NCBI RefSeq assembly: GCF_001422815.1
Contig: NZ_LMMP01000003.1
Location: forward strand, 264,185-328,184
Direction: 5' to 3'
Origin: Methylobacterium sp. Leaf91
GTDB lineage: Bacteria > Pseudomonadota > Alphaproteobacteria > Rhizobiales > Beijerinckiaceae
DNA length: 64,000 nt
Position numbers and translations under genes: made by a program. Numbering within the stretch: position 1 is the stretch's first letter; the number at the start of each line of letters is the position of its first letter. Shown in pieces: positions 10,609 to 19,880 of the stretch. The notes under the pieces were generated by a model. It saw only the letters and a program-made list of their open reading frames with translations. It was not told the DNA's origin and did no database searches.

Positions 10609-12018
10609 ATGACGACGAACGCTTCGCGAGCGCCTGTCGATTTCGACGCCTTCGCGCGTGACTTGCAGCCCACGACGCCGCCCCAGTCGCAGGCCCAGCC
10701 TGCGGCCAAGCCCGATCCGTTGGCCGAACTCGCCCGCATCGTCGGCCAGGACGATCCTTTCCGCGCGTTGCTGGAAGCGCGTGATTCCCGTGCCACCGCC
10801 GAGCCGCGAGCCCAGGGAGGACGCAGGGAACCGAGCTTCCACGACGAGGCACCGGCGGCTCCCGCAGGCTACGCCGCCGCGCCTTCGGGATACGCGCAGC
10901 ATGCCCAGCATCAGGTCGAGCCCGAGCCGCAGGCCGCACACTCGGCACATCCGGCCGACGCGTTCGATCAGTATCTCGCCTCCGTCGACCACAGTGCCTA
11001 TGTCGCCGGTCCTCAGGATCCGCACGGGTCCGAGGCTTACGCGCCGGAGCAGGACGACCGCCTCAATCGCGCGGCCGAGCGGCCCCGCCAGCGCAGCCGC
11101 CTCGTTTCCGTGGGCGCCGGCCTCGGCGTGCTGGTGGTCTGCGTCACCGGTGCGCTCACCTGGCGCAGCATGAATTCGAGCCACAGCGACGGCACCGTGC
11201 CGACGATCCTCGCCGACAAGGCTCCGCTGAAGATCGCACCGCAGAAAGCGGACGGCGTCGAGATCCCCGACCAGAACAAGCGGATCTACGACCGCAACGC
11301 CAAGGACGACCAGATCCACATCGTCAACCGCGAGGAGCAGCCGGTCGACGTGGCGCAGGCCGCCCGCTCGGCCCAGCGCGCCGGGGAGGGCGGCGCCACG
11401 CCGTCCACCGGACAGCAGGGCGGCAATACCGGTCCCCTCACCGAAACCCTCGGCGAGCCTCGCCGGGTGCGGACCGTGTCGGTGAAGCCGGATACGCCTC
11501 CGCCGCCGCCTCAGCGCGAAGCGCCCGTCGCCCAATCGGTGATCCCCACCATGACCCTTCCGGGTGACGGCGGTGGTTCGACCAATGCCTCGATGCATTC
11601 ACGCGTCGGGAAGCTGCCGGCGACGACGCCCGCTCCCACCGAGGAAGCTTCGGCTCCTGAGCCGACCGCTCCCGCCTCTCGCGCGAAGGCCCCGCAGCGG
11701 GTAGCCGCCGTCGCCCCCGACGCGACCTCCGCCCTGCCGACGCCTGCGCCCGCCGCCTCGGCCTCCACCGCACCCGTGAGCGGTTACTCGGTCCAGCTCG
11801 GCGTACGCACCAGCGAAGCCGAAGCGCAGGCCGCGTTCAAGCAGATGCAGAGCAAGTTCAGCCAGCTCTCCGGCAAGCCCGCCCTGATCCGTCAGGCCGA
11901 GGTCAGCGGCAAGACGATCTACCGCGTCCGCGTCGGGCCCCTGGCCAAGGCCGAGGCGACTACCCTCTGCACCGAGTTGCAGGGCGCCGGCGGCCAGTGC
12001 TTCGTCGCCAAGAACTGA
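10609..12018 (+). CDS. SPOR-domain inner-membrane protein
   Basis: About 469 residues. A Gln/Pro/Ala-rich cytoplasmic N-terminus is followed by one transmembrane segment near residues 160-180 (LVSVGAGLGVLVVCVTGAL), a long Pro/Ala-rich periplasmic linker, and a C-terminal SPOR domain (SGYSVQLGVRTSEAEAQ ... YRVRVGPLAKAEA). SPOR domains bind denuded septal peptidoglycan, so a role at the division site is expected. A conserved argS-SPOR-nagZ order supports this. ATG 10609 is chosen; a GTG at 10591 would add six residues. Confidence 0.9.
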   Translation: MTTNASRAPVDFDAFARDLQPTTPPQSQAQPAAKPDPLAELARIVGQDDPFRALLEARDSRATAEPRAQGGRREPSFHDEAPAAPAGYAAAPSGYAQHAQHQVEPEPQAAHSAHPADAFDQYLASVDHSAYVAGPQDPHGSEAYAPEQDDRLNRAAERPRQRSRLVSVGAGLGVLVVCVTGALTWRSMNSSHSDGTVPTILADKAPLKIAPQKADGVEIPDQNKRIYDRNAKDDQIHIVNREEQPVDVAQAARSAQRAGEGGATPSTGQQGGNTGPLTETLGEPRRVRTVSVKPDTPPPPPQREAPVAQSVIPTMTLPGDGGGSTNASMHSRVGKLPATTPAPTEEASAPEPTAPASRAKAPQRVAAVAPDATSALPTPAPAASASTAPVSGYSVQLGVRTSEAEAQAAFKQMQSKFSQLSGKPALIRQAEVSGKTIYRVRVGPLAKAEATTLCTELQGAGGQCFVAKN

Positions 12019-12209
12019 GCCTCGGGAACTGAGGGTCACGGCGGCGCTCAGGCGAGTGCCGCGAAGACGGCGAGAGACAGTGCCGGCTTGTCGCGGGTCC
12101 GTGACGCCTCGTTCGAGTACCGCCAGCGCGGGCGGAGCCGCCATCGTGAAGTGCAGGGACGGATGCCCCTCGGACAGTCCGTCCATCATCAAGCCGAGCA
12201 GCACATCCC

Positions 12210-13214
12210 ATGACAACTCGCGCCCTGATCCTCGGCTGTGCCGGCCGGACTCTCTCGGACGAGGAGGCCGCGTTCTTTCGCGACGCGCAGCCCTGGGGCT
12301 TCATCCTGTTCAAGCGCAATATCGGCTCGCCGGACGAGGTGAGGGCGCTGACCGATGCGCTGCGCGCTACGACGGGCCGGGCCGATACGCCGATTCTGAT
12401 CGACCAGGAAGGCGGACGGGTGCAGCGCATGGGACCGCCGCACTGGCCGTCTTATCCGGCCGGCGCCCGTTTCGGCCGCCTCAATGGATCGGGCACCGCC
12501 ATGGCGCGCCTCGGCGCGCGGCTCATGGCGCATGATCTCGCCGCGGTGGGAATCAACGTCGATTGCGCGCCCGTCCTCGACGTGCCGGTGGCGGGAGCTC
12601 ATGACATCATCGGCGATCGCGCCTACGGCACCGATCCGCACATTGTCATCGCTCTCGGACGGGCGGTGGCTGAAGGGTTGATGGAAGGCGGGGTCCTTCC
12701 GGTGATCAAGCACATTCCCGGTCACGGTCGCGCCGCCTGCGATAGCCACAAGGACCTGCCCGTGGTCGAGGCCGAGGGCGTCAGCCTGGCCTCGCACGAT
12801 TTCGTGCCCTTCCGCGCCCTGGCCGACCTGCCGATGGCGATGAGCGCCCATGTGGTCTACGCAGCCCTCGATCCGCATCATCCCGCGACCCAGTCCAGCG
12901 TCGTCATCGGCCAGGTGATCCGTGGCCTCATCGGCTTCGACGGCCTGCTCATGACGGACGACCTTTCGATGAAGGCCCTCGACGGCAGCTTTCGCGAGAA
13001 GGCCGAGAAGGCCTTCGCCGCCGGTATCGATGTCGCCCTCCATTGCAACGGCGAGCGGCACGAAATGCAGGCCGTCCTGGAAGGTACGCCGATCCTATCC
13101 GGCGAGGCTTTGCGCCGGGCCGAGGCCGCCCTGGCCCGGCTCGCGCCGCGCGTGGAGTTCGATGTCGCCGAGGCCCGTTCGCGTTTCGAGGCTGGTCTTT
13201 CCGCCCACGCGTGA
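12210..13214 (+). CDS. nagZ: Beta-N-acetylhexosaminidase (GH3)
   Basis: A 334-residue cytoplasmic enzyme of peptidoglycan recycling that removes N-acetylglucosamine from anhydro-muropeptides. The GH3 signature KHIPGHGRAACDSHKDLP is visible near residue 170, and the catalytic Asp is in LLMTDDLSMKAL near residue 250. The length and lack of a signal peptide fit NagZ. In many Rhizobiales scpA and scpB follow; here tatA comes next after 190 bases. Confidence 0.95.
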   Translation: MTTRALILGCAGRTLSDEEAAFFRDAQPWGFILFKRNIGSPDEVRALTDALRATTGRADTPILIDQEGGRVQRMGPPHWPSYPAGARFGRLNGSGTAMARLGARLMAHDLAAVGINVDCAPVLDVPVAGAHDIIGDRAYGTDPHIVIALGRAVAEGLMEGGVLPVIKHIPGHGRAACDSHKDLPVVEAEGVSLASHDFVPFRALADLPMAMSAHVVYAALDPHHPATQSSVVIGQVIRGLIGFDGLLMTDDLSMKALDGSFREKAEKAFAAGIDVALHCNGERHEMQAVLEGTPILSGEALRRAEAALARLAPRVEFDVAEARSRFEAGLSAHA

Positions 13215-13404
13215 GGCCCGGACTGCCCCAGCGTTTCGGGCGAGTGCCGCCATGGCGCGCTGCACAATTGTCTCAGATGCCTCAAATGCCTCAGCGCGAG
13301 ACCGTGCGGTTCTTGTGTTCGCTCCCCGCCATCCTTAGGTTCCCGACAATCCGTCGTGAGAGGGCGTCGCTGGGCTGGCGACAGCATGGGCGCAGGAGTT
13401 TGCC

Positions 13405-13668
13405 ATGGGCAGCATGAGTATCTGGCACTGGATCATCGTCGCGGGCATCGTGATGCTGCTGTTCGGGCGCGGCAAGATCTCGGACCTGATGGGCGACGTC
13501 GCCAAGGGCATCAAGGCCTTCAAGAAGGGCATGGCCGAGGACGAGACCCCGACCGGACAGGCCCCGGCCGTTCCGCCGCCGAGCGCGGGCGAGCCCGTGC
13601 GTACGCTGCCTCCCCAGGGCGAGCCGGCCACGGCGAGCCATGTCACGGCCGACCGCAAGGTCGTCTGA
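13405..13668 (+). CDS. tatA: Sec-independent translocase subunit TatA
   Basis: An 87-residue protein with one N-terminal membrane helix ([19 protein letters not shown]), the FGRGKI hinge, an amphipathic helix ([17 protein letters not shown]) and an acidic, Pro-rich tail. It forms the protein-conducting pore for folded Tat substrates. It is followed by tatB and tatC on the same strand. Confidence 0.95.
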   Translation: MGSMSIWHWIIVAGIVMLLFGRGKISDLMGDVAKGIKAFKKGMAEDETPTGQAPAVPPPSAGEPVRTLPPQGEPATASHVTADRKVV

Positions 13669-13764
13669 AGCAAACCGTACGGACAGGCATCGGCCTTGCG
13701 CAAACTATGCTAGGCCGCCGGCCGTGACGAGGCAAAGGCCATCGGCCGCGGGACGAGCGACGCC

Positions 13765-14259
13765 ATGTTCGACATGAGTTGGGGTGAGGTGATGCTGATC
13801 GGCGGTGTCGCCCTCATCGTCATCGGACCCAAGGATCTGCCCAAGGCCCTACGCACGGTCGGTCAAGTCACGGGCAAGATGCGCCGCATGGCCGGCGAAT
13901 TCCATGCCCAGTTCAACGAGGCGATCCGCGAGGCGGAATTCGACGAGGTCCGCCGCGAGGTCGACGGCATCAAGCGCTCCGCGAGCACGATGGGGCCGAG
14001 CTTCAACCCCGTCCAGACGATACGCGACGAGATTCGCGGTGCGGTCGACGGCCGGTCCCAGTCGAGCACCCAGCCCCTCGCCAACGTGGCCGCCAAGCTC
14101 GCCGAGAACGATCCGCAGTCCGAACCCGAAGCGCCGTCACCCGAGATAGCCTCGCCGGAGCCGCCGCCGCCCGTGCACGCCTTGCCGGATCTTCCACCGC
14201 GTACGACCGCGCCGGAGGCATCCTCCACCAAACCTACCGAGACCGGCGCAAGCACATGA
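13765..14259 (+). CDS. tatB: Sec-independent translocase subunit TatB
   Basis: A 164-residue protein beginning MFDMSWGEVMLIGGVALIVIGPKDLPKALR, the TatB membrane helix with a PKDLP hinge. A charged amphipathic helix of about 60 residues follows, then a Pro/Glu-rich tail. With TatC it forms the receptor for twin-arginine signal peptides. Its last four bases (ATGA) overlap the start of tatC, indicating translational coupling. Confidence 0.94.
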   Translation: MFDMSWGEVMLIGGVALIVIGPKDLPKALRTVGQVTGKMRRMAGEFHAQFNEAIREAEFDEVRREVDGIKRSASTMGPSFNPVQTIRDEIRGAVDGRSQSSTQPLANVAAKLAENDPQSEPEAPSPEIASPEPPPPVHALPDLPPRTTAPEASSTKPTETGAST

Positions 14260-15056
14260 TCGATTCGGTCGACGAATCCGAGGTCGAGGCTTCGCGCGCG
14301 CCGCTCCTCGATCATCTGATCGAATTGCGCTCGCGGCTGATCAAGTCGCTGGCCGCGTTCATCGTGATGTTCTTCGCGTGTTTCTTCGTCTCGCGGCACA
14401 TCTACAACATCCTGCTCTACCCCTACGTCTCCGTAGTGGGGGCGGAGAAGGCGCAGCTCATCGCGACGCACTTCCTCGAGCAGGTCTTCACCAACATCAA
14501 GCTCAGCGTGTTCGGCGCGGCCTTCCTCGCCTTTCCGGTCATCGCGACGCAGATCTACGCCTTCGTCGCGCCGGGCCTCTATCGCAACGAGCGCCAGGCC
14601 TTCCTGCCCTATCTCGTGGCGACGCCGATCTTCTTCGTTCTCGGCGCGCTGGTGGTGTTCTTCCTGGCGATGCCGCTTCTCATCCAGTTCTCGGTGAGCC
14701 TGCAGCAGGTCGGCCAGCCGGGCGAAGCGACGATTTCGCTTCTGCCGAAGGTGGACGAGTATCTCTCGCTCATCATGACGCTGATCTTCGCCTTCGGATT
14801 GGCGTTCCAGCTACCCGTGATCCTTACCCTGCTCGGCCAGATCGGCGTCATCGACACGGTCTTCCTGCGCGAGAAGCGGCGCTACGCAATCGTCCTCGTC
14901 TTCGTGGCGGCGGCGATCCTGACGCCGCCCGACGTGATCTCGCAGCTCTCCCTCGCCCTGCCGATGCTCCTCCTCTACGAGGCCTCGATCTTCTCGGTCG
15001 CCCGCGTCGAACGCCGCCGCAAGGCCAAGCGGGTCGCGGAAGGTCTGGAGCCTTAG
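14256..15056 (+). CDS. tatC: Sec-independent translocase subunit TatC
   Basis: A 266-residue polytopic membrane protein with about six helices. Conserved blocks include APLLDHLIELRSRLI at the N-terminus, FLAFPVIATQIYAFVAPGLYRNER near residue 90-115, and the late helix block AFGLAFQLPVIL. It is the core Tat receptor component. The 4-base overlap with tatB fixes the ATG. A long palindromic repeat follows before serS. Confidence 0.96.
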   Translation: MIDSVDESEVEASRAPLLDHLIELRSRLIKSLAAFIVMFFACFFVSRHIYNILLYPYVSVVGAEKAQLIATHFLEQVFTNIKLSVFGAAFLAFPVIATQIYAFVAPGLYRNERQAFLPYLVATPIFFVLGALVVFFLAMPLLIQFSVSLQQVGQPGEATISLLPKVDEYLSLIMTLIFAFGLAFQLPVILTLLGQIGVIDTVFLREKRRYAIVLVFVAAAILTPPDVISQLSLALPMLLLYEASIFSVARVERRRKAKRVAEGLEP

Positions 15057-15080
15057 GCGCCACAAAAGCCCCATCCACCA

Positions 15081-15193
15081 CCTCATCCCGAGGCGGCGCG
15101 TAAGCTGCCTCGAAGGAGGCCTCCAGTCCGCACCTTGGTGTCTGGAGGCCTCCTTCGAGGGTTGCACTGCGCTGCGCCGCCTCAGGATAAGGG
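15081..15193. repeat. Long palindromic intergenic repeat (REP/BIME-like)
   Basis: A perfect 18-bp inner inverted repeat (15109-15126 and 15142-15159, arm CTCGAAGGAGGCCTCCAG) with a 15-base spacer is enclosed by an imperfect outer pair (about 15081-15099 and 15174-15192, arm with GAGGCGGCGC / GCGCCGCCTC). The whole can fold into a cruciform or long stem-loop. From memory such GGAGGCCTCC-cored intergenic palindromes are dispersed in Rhizobiales genomes; no other copy was noticed in this window. Confidence 0.8.
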
Positions 15194-15287
15194 GGTATCG
15201 GGGATGCTCCGTCGACTCATGCCCGGCCTTGTCGGGGTCGCCCCGATGCTGCAAAGCGTCGGCGACTCATAGCGAACCGAGCCGCCC

Positions 15288-16574
15288 ATGCACGACATCC
15301 GCGCCATCCGCGAGAATCCGCAAGCGTTCGACGAAGCCCTGCGCCGTCGCGGCCTCGACGCGCTCTCGGCCGAGCTGATCGGCCTCGATGACGCCCGCAA
15401 AGCCGCGACCTCGGCGGCCCAGGCCAACCAGGAGCGGCGCAATGCTCTGGCCAAGGAGATCGGCGGCGCGAAGAAGGCGAAGGACGAGGCGCGCGCCGCC
15501 GAACTCATGGCGGAGGTGGCACGGCTGAAGGAGGAGGGGCCCACCCTCGAGGCCGCGCAGGCGGAAGCCGGCAGGATTCTCGACGACCGACTCGCGGCGA
15601 TCCCGAACCGTCCGAACCCGGATGTGCCCGAGGGCGCCGACGAGCACGGCAATGTCGAGCACCGCGCCTTCTCCGGAAGCGGTACCAAGCTCGCCACCGG
15701 CCGCCAGCATTTCGAACTCGGTGAGGCCTTCGGCCTGATGGATTTCGAGGCGGCCTCACGCATGTCTGGCTCCCGCTTCGTGGTGCTGAAGGGGCAGCTG
15801 GCCCGGCTCGAACGTGCGCTCGGCCAGTTCATGCTCGATCTCCACACCGGCGAGCACGGCTACACCGAGGTGGCGCCACCGATCCTCGTGCGCGACGAGG
15901 CGATGTTCGGCACGGCGCAGTTGCCGAAGTTCCGCGACGACCAGTTCCGGGCCGGTGAGGAACACTGGCTCATCCCCACGGCCGAAGTCCCGCTCACCAA
16001 CCTCGTGCGCGAGAGCATCCTCTCCGAGGACGAGCTGCCGCTTCGCTTCACCGCGCTCACCCCCTGCTTCCGCGCCGAGGCAGGTTCGGCCGGGCGCGAC
16101 ACGCGCGGCATGCTGCGCCAGCACCAGTTCAACAAGGTCGAGCTCGTCTCGATCACCACGCCCGATCAATCGGCGGCGGAGCACGAGCGCATGCTCGGCT
16201 CGGCGGAAGCCGTGCTGAAGAAGCTCGACCTGACCTACCGGGTCATGACGCTCTGCACGGGCGATATGGGCTTCGCCTCCCAGAAGACCTACGACATCGA
16301 GGTCTGGATGCCGGGGCAGGAGACCTATCGCGAGATCTCGTCCTGCTCGGTCTGCGGCGACTTCCAGGCGCGGCGGATGAACGCGCGCTATCGGCCGAAG
16401 GAAGGCAAGGGCGCACAATTCGTGCATACCCTCAACGGGTCCGGCGTCGCCGTGGGCCGCGCCCTCATCGCCGTGATGGAAAATTATCAGAACCCGGACG
16501 GCAGCGTCACCATCCCGTCGGTTCTCAAGCCCTACATGGGCGGCATCGAGAAGATCGAAGGGCTGAAGAGCTGA
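15288..16574 (+). CDS. serS: Seryl-tRNA synthetase
   Basis: A class II synthetase of 428 residues. The N-terminal coiled-coil arm (about residues 30-105, rich in [18 protein letters not shown]) binds the tRNA-Ser variable arm. Motif 2 appears as [24 protein letters not shown] near residue 260, and motif 3 as [19 protein letters not shown] near the C-terminus. Its TGA overlaps the first base of the surE ATG, so the two are co-transcribed. Confidence 0.97.
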   Translation: MHDIRAIRENPQAFDEALRRRGLDALSAELIGLDDARKAATSAAQANQERRNALAKEIGGAKKAKDEARAAELMAEVARLKEEGPTLEAAQAEAGRILDDRLAAIPNRPNPDVPEGADEHGNVEHRAFSGSGTKLATGRQHFELGEAFGLMDFEAASRMSGSRFVVLKGQLARLERALGQFMLDLHTGEHGYTEVAPPILVRDEAMFGTAQLPKFRDDQFRAGEEHWLIPTAEVPLTNLVRESILSEDELPLRFTALTPCFRAEAGSAGRDTRGMLRQHQFNKVELVSITTPDQSAAEHERMLGSAEAVLKKLDLTYRVMTLCTGDMGFASQKTYDIEVWMPGQETYREISSCSVCGDFQARRMNARYRPKEGKGAQFVHTLNGSGVAVGRALIAVMENYQNPDGSVTIPSVLKPYMGGIEKIEGLKS

Positions 16575-17338
16575 TGCGCATCCTGGTCACCAACGACGAC
16601 GGCATCCACGCGCCGGGCCTCGAAACCCTGGAGGGCATCGCCCGGACCCTGTCCGACGACGTCTGGGTCGTGGCGCCCGAGAGCGACCAGTCCGGCGTCT
16701 CGCACTCGCTGTCGCTCAACGACCCACTGCGCCTGCGCCAGGTCTCCGAGAAGCGCTTCGCCGTGAAGGGCACGCCCTCGGATTGCGTCATCATGGGCGT
16801 GCGCCACATCCTCAAGGACCACGGGCCGGATCTCGTCCTGTCCGGGGTCAATCGCGGCCAGAACGTCGCCGAGGACGTGACCTATTCGGGCACCATCGCG
16901 GCGGCCATGGAAGGCACGATCCTCAACGTGCGCTCCATCGCCCTGAGCCAGGCCTACGGCGCCGGTGGGCGTGGGGCGATCAAATGGGGTTGCGCTGCCC
17001 ATCACGGGCCGGGCGTGGTCAAGAAGATCCTCGAAATCGGGATCGAGCCCGGCATCGTCGTCAACGTCAACTTCCCCGATTGCGAACCCGAGGAGGTGGT
17101 CGGCACCTCCGTCGCAGCGCAGGGTATGCGCAATCAGGCGCTGCTTGCCATCGATGCCCGGCAGGACGGTCGCGGCAACCCGTATTTCTGGCTCGCATTC
17201 GCCAAGGCGCAGTTCGAGCCGGGCCATGGCACCGACCTCAAGGCCATTGCGGAGAACCGCATCTCCGTGACCCCGCTGCGCCTGGATCTCACCGACGAAC
17301 CGAGCCTGACCCGCTTCGCACAAGCCTTTGCCGAGTGA
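16574..17338 (+). CDS. surE: 5'/3'-nucleotidase SurE
   Basis: A 254-residue metal-dependent nucleoside monophosphate phosphatase. The family signature [15 protein letters not shown] opens the protein, with the metal-binding DD pair at residues 8-9. The active-site Ser lies in SDQSGVSHSLS and the Asn in LSGVNRGQN. YSGTIAAAMEG is also diagnostic. It overlaps serS by one base and is followed by pcm, the classical surE-pcm stationary-phase pair. Confidence 0.96.
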   Translation: MRILVTNDDGIHAPGLETLEGIARTLSDDVWVVAPESDQSGVSHSLSLNDPLRLRQVSEKRFAVKGTPSDCVIMGVRHILKDHGPDLVLSGVNRGQNVAEDVTYSGTIAAAMEGTILNVRSIALSQAYGAGGRGAIKWGCAAHHGPGVVKKILEIGIEPGIVVNVNFPDCEPEEVVGTSVAAQGMRNQALLAIDARQDGRGNPYFWLAFAKAQFEPGHGTDLKAIAENRISVTPLRLDLTDEPSLTRFAQAFAE

Positions 17339-17449
17339 GGAATCCCGGTCTTCGCACGGCGCAAGCGCTATCGCGCTCCAGCGCCCCTGTGCGGGACCGC
17401 GGACGATCCAAGCCACGGAACGATCGAACACGGCCATGAGGCACAGCTG

Positions 17450-18103
17450 GTGACGATGGAAGGCTCGGTCGAGGATGCCGCCTTCGTCATGGCCCTGCGC
17501 GGTCTTGGCGTGCGCGACACCGACACGTTGCGCGCCATGGAGCGCGTGCCCCGCGCCCGATTCGCCCCTGAAGGGCACCGGGATCTGGCCCGGCGCGACA
17601 TCGCCCTGCCGCTGCCCTGCGGCCAGACCATGTCGGCGCCCACCGTCGTCGCCGCCATGCTGACCGCGTTGAAGGTGAAGCCCGGCACCCGCATTCTCGA
17701 AATCGGCACCGGCTCCGGCTACGTCACCGCTCTGCTGATCCATCTCGGCGCCGCCGCGATCCTGAGCGTCGAGCGCTATGCGACGCTGGCCGAGGACGCC
17801 GTCTCCGCCCTCGACCCGGAGGACAGAGTGATCGCCCGTGTCGAGACGGGTGACGGCCTCGATCCCGCATCGGCCGGGGAGGGCGGCTTCGACCGTATCC
17901 TCGTCAACGGGACCCTGCCAGCCTTCCCCGAGCATCTCGCGGCCGCCCTGCTGCCCGGCGGCCGTCTCGTCGGCGCCCTCGGCTACGGGAGCGGTAGCCG
18001 GCTGGCCTTCATCGACCGGGATCGGGACGGTCGCATCAGCGAAGGGTTCGGCAGCGGATTAAGGCTGGCGCCCCTGACAGACGGCAGGGCGTTCATTCTT
18101 TGA
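17450..18103 (+). CDS. pcm: Protein-L-isoaspartate O-methyltransferase
   Basis: About 217 residues. It repairs isoaspartyl damage in proteins by methylating the abnormal carboxylate with S-adenosylmethionine. The diagnostic TMSAPTVVAAML block is near residue 65, and the methyltransferase motif I ILEIGTGSGYVTALL near residue 85. Start at GTG 17450, or ATG 17456 two codons later. It lies 111 bases after surE. A small hairpin follows the stop. Confidence 0.92.
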   Translation: MTMEGSVEDAAFVMALRGLGVRDTDTLRAMERVPRARFAPEGHRDLARRDIALPLPCGQTMSAPTVVAAMLTALKVKPGTRILEIGTGSGYVTALLIHLGAAAILSVERYATLAEDAVSALDPEDRVIARVETGDGLDPASAGEGGFDRILVNGTLPAFPEHLAAALLPGGRLVGALGYGSGSRLAFIDRDRDGRISEGFGSGLRLAPLTDGRAFIL

Positions 18104-18110
18104 CGAAAGA

Positions 18111-18131
18111 CCTCGCTTCGCCAAAGCGAGG
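18111..18131 (+). terminator. Hairpin after pcm
   Basis: A perfect 8-bp inverted repeat CCTCGCTT / AAGCGAGG with a 5-base loop starts 8 bases after the pcm stop. There is no T-run, so it is a weak terminator candidate. Confidence 0.4.
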
Positions 18132-18337
18132 AGCAGGGTCTACGAGGGGAGGCGCCAAACCTTTGATCTGGCACGATCTTATCGCTCCCCAAGGCCATTC
18201 GAACCTGAACCGGCCATGGAACTCCGGCCCTCGGAAAGTTCCTTCGGTGTCGAAAACGTGGTGAACGGGAACGGTTGTTTAACCTGAATCCCGTTTGAAT
18301 GACGTCATCAAGTTGCGTCAGGCAAACAGGTGCGTCG

Positions 18338-19759
18338 ATGCGGGTTCGCGGGACTGGTCTAGGGTTGAGGACGCTGTCGCGTTTCGCGCTCATCGGTGTG
18401 ATCGGCGGCAGTGCTGCCGGATGCTCCACCGATGCGTCGCGGTTGGGCGACCCCTTCGGGAACCCCTTCGCCTCCAACATTTCAAGTGAGCCCAGCGCCA
18501 CGGGCAGCTTGCCCGAGGAGGGCGAGATGCCTGCCGCCCCGGCGGTGCGCACCTCCAGGATCCAGTCGCAGTCACTCGGCGCGCCGATGTCGCCGCGTCC
18601 GCTGGCGGCGACGCCTCCCATGGCCACGGGCCGTGTCGCTTCCACCGCGCCGAATTCCGGGATGGTGTCCGGCATGAACCCCTCGGGAATGAATCCCGCG
18701 GGCATGAATCCGGATGCCGGCCGCGGCATGGTCGCGACCCCGCGCACCGTGCCTGCCGCGCCCCCGGCCCGTCTTCCGCTCAATGCCGGCGCCAAGGCAG
18801 CGGAAGCGAAGGCTGCCGAGGCAAAAGCCGCCGAAGCCAAGGCTCGTGCAGAGGCTGCCCGTGCGGAGGCCGCTCGCCAGGACAGCGTCCGTCAGGAAGC
18901 GGCCCGCAAGGAAGCCGCCGCCAAGGCGGTCGCCGAAGCCAGGACGGCTACGGAAGCCAGGAAGATCGCCGAGGCGAACAAGGTGTCCGAGGCCAAGCGG
19001 GCCGTGGAGACCAAGAAACTCGCCGACGCCAAGCTCGCGGCCGATGCCAAGCATGCGGCCGAAGCCAAGAAGCTCGCCGATGCGAAGAAGCTCGCGGAGA
19101 CCAAGAAACTCGCCGAGGTAAAGAAGCCCGTCGAGGTGGCCAAGGCCGAGACACCGAAGGTCGATCCCGCCAAGGCGAAGGCCGAGGCCGCCCGCAAGGC
19201 TGCGGAAGCCGAAGCCAAGCTCGCCAAGGCGGAAGCCGCAAAGGATGCGGCCAAGAAGGTCGCCGAAGCCAAGGCCGCCGAGAAGGCCAAGGCCGCGCCC
19301 GTCAAGGTCGCTTCCCTGACGCCCGTGCCCGAGAAGGCCGAGCCCGCCAGCACCGGCTCCGTCGCACCTGCGGCTCCCGCCGCCGAGCCCGACCAGTCGT
19401 TCCGCTGGCCTGCCAAGGGCCGGGTGATCTCGGGCTACGGCACCAGCGGCAACGAGGGCATCAACATCTCTGTGCCCGAGGGTACGGCCGTGAAGGCCGC
19501 CGAGGACGGCACGGTCGCCTATGCCGGCTCGGACGTGAAGGGCTACGGCAAGCTGGTGCTGGTTCGCCACACCAACGGCTACGTCTCGGCCTACGCCCAT
19601 AACGGCGAACTCGACGTTCGCCCCGGCGAGAAGGTCAAGCGCGGCCAGACCATCGCCAAGTCCGGCGCCTCGGGCAACGTGACCTCGCCCCAGCTGCACT
19701 TCGAGATCCGCAAGGGCGCGACCCCGGTCGACCCGATGCCGCACCTCGCCAGCAACTGA
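18338..19759 (+). CDS. LytM/M23-domain lipoprotein, NlpD-like amidase-activator candidate
   Basis: About 473 residues. It has a signal peptide with a lipobox-like GGSAAGC near residue 25. A very Ala/Lys/Glu-rich segment (about residues 150-340, KAAEAKAAEAKA-type repeats) is likely a long helix or coiled coil crossing the periplasm. The C-terminal M23 domain (from FRWPAKGRVISGYG) keeps SAYAHN and LHFEIR. At the first zinc site, where active LytM enzymes have HxxxD, it reads NEGINIS. This is the pattern of inactive NlpD/EnvC-type activators (NlpD has GIDIA). ATG 18338 is chosen because it gives the signal peptide. Confidence 0.88.
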   Translation: MRVRGTGLGLRTLSRFALIGVIGGSAAGCSTDASRLGDPFGNPFASNISSEPSATGSLPEEGEMPAAPAVRTSRIQSQSLGAPMSPRPLAATPPMATGRVASTAPNSGMVSGMNPSGMNPAGMNPDAGRGMVATPRTVPAAPPARLPLNAGAKAAEAKAAEAKAAEAKARAEAARAEAARQDSVRQEAARKEAAAKAVAEARTATEARKIAEANKVSEAKRAVETKKLADAKLAADAKHAAEAKKLADAKKLAETKKLAEVKKPVEVAKAETPKVDPAKAKAEAARKAAEAEAKLAKAEAAKDAAKKVAEAKAAEKAKAAPVKVASLTPVPEKAEPASTGSVAPAAPAAEPDQSFRWPAKGRVISGYGTSGNEGINISVPEGTAVKAAEDGTVAYAGSDVKGYGKLVLVRHTNGYVSAYAHNGELDVRPGEKVKRGQTIAKSGASGNVTSPQLHFEIRKGATPVDPMPHLASN

Positions 19760-19780
19760 GCGCATTCAAGACCCAAAGAG

Positions 19781-19814
19781 AAACGGTGGCTCGCAGGAGC
19801 TGCCGTTTTCGTTT
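19781..19814 (+). terminator. Rho-independent terminator after the LytM gene
   Basis: A 12-bp stem (AAACGGTGGCTC with GAGCTGCCGTTT, two G-U wobbles), a GCAG loop and a T-rich tail TTTTCGTTT. This is a strong intrinsic terminator that closes the forward run begun at dgt. Confidence 0.8.
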
Positions 19815-19880
19815 GTAGATCCGTTTGATACCCCGTCCATCCATCCCGAGGCACACACTTCAACTCGGTCTGGGCGAGCC

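Noticed and set aside
18572..19765. A Leu/Gly-rich reverse frame resembling a repeat protein opposite the LytM gene
   Set aside because: It is the complement of the Ala/Lys repeat region of the LytM lipoprotein.
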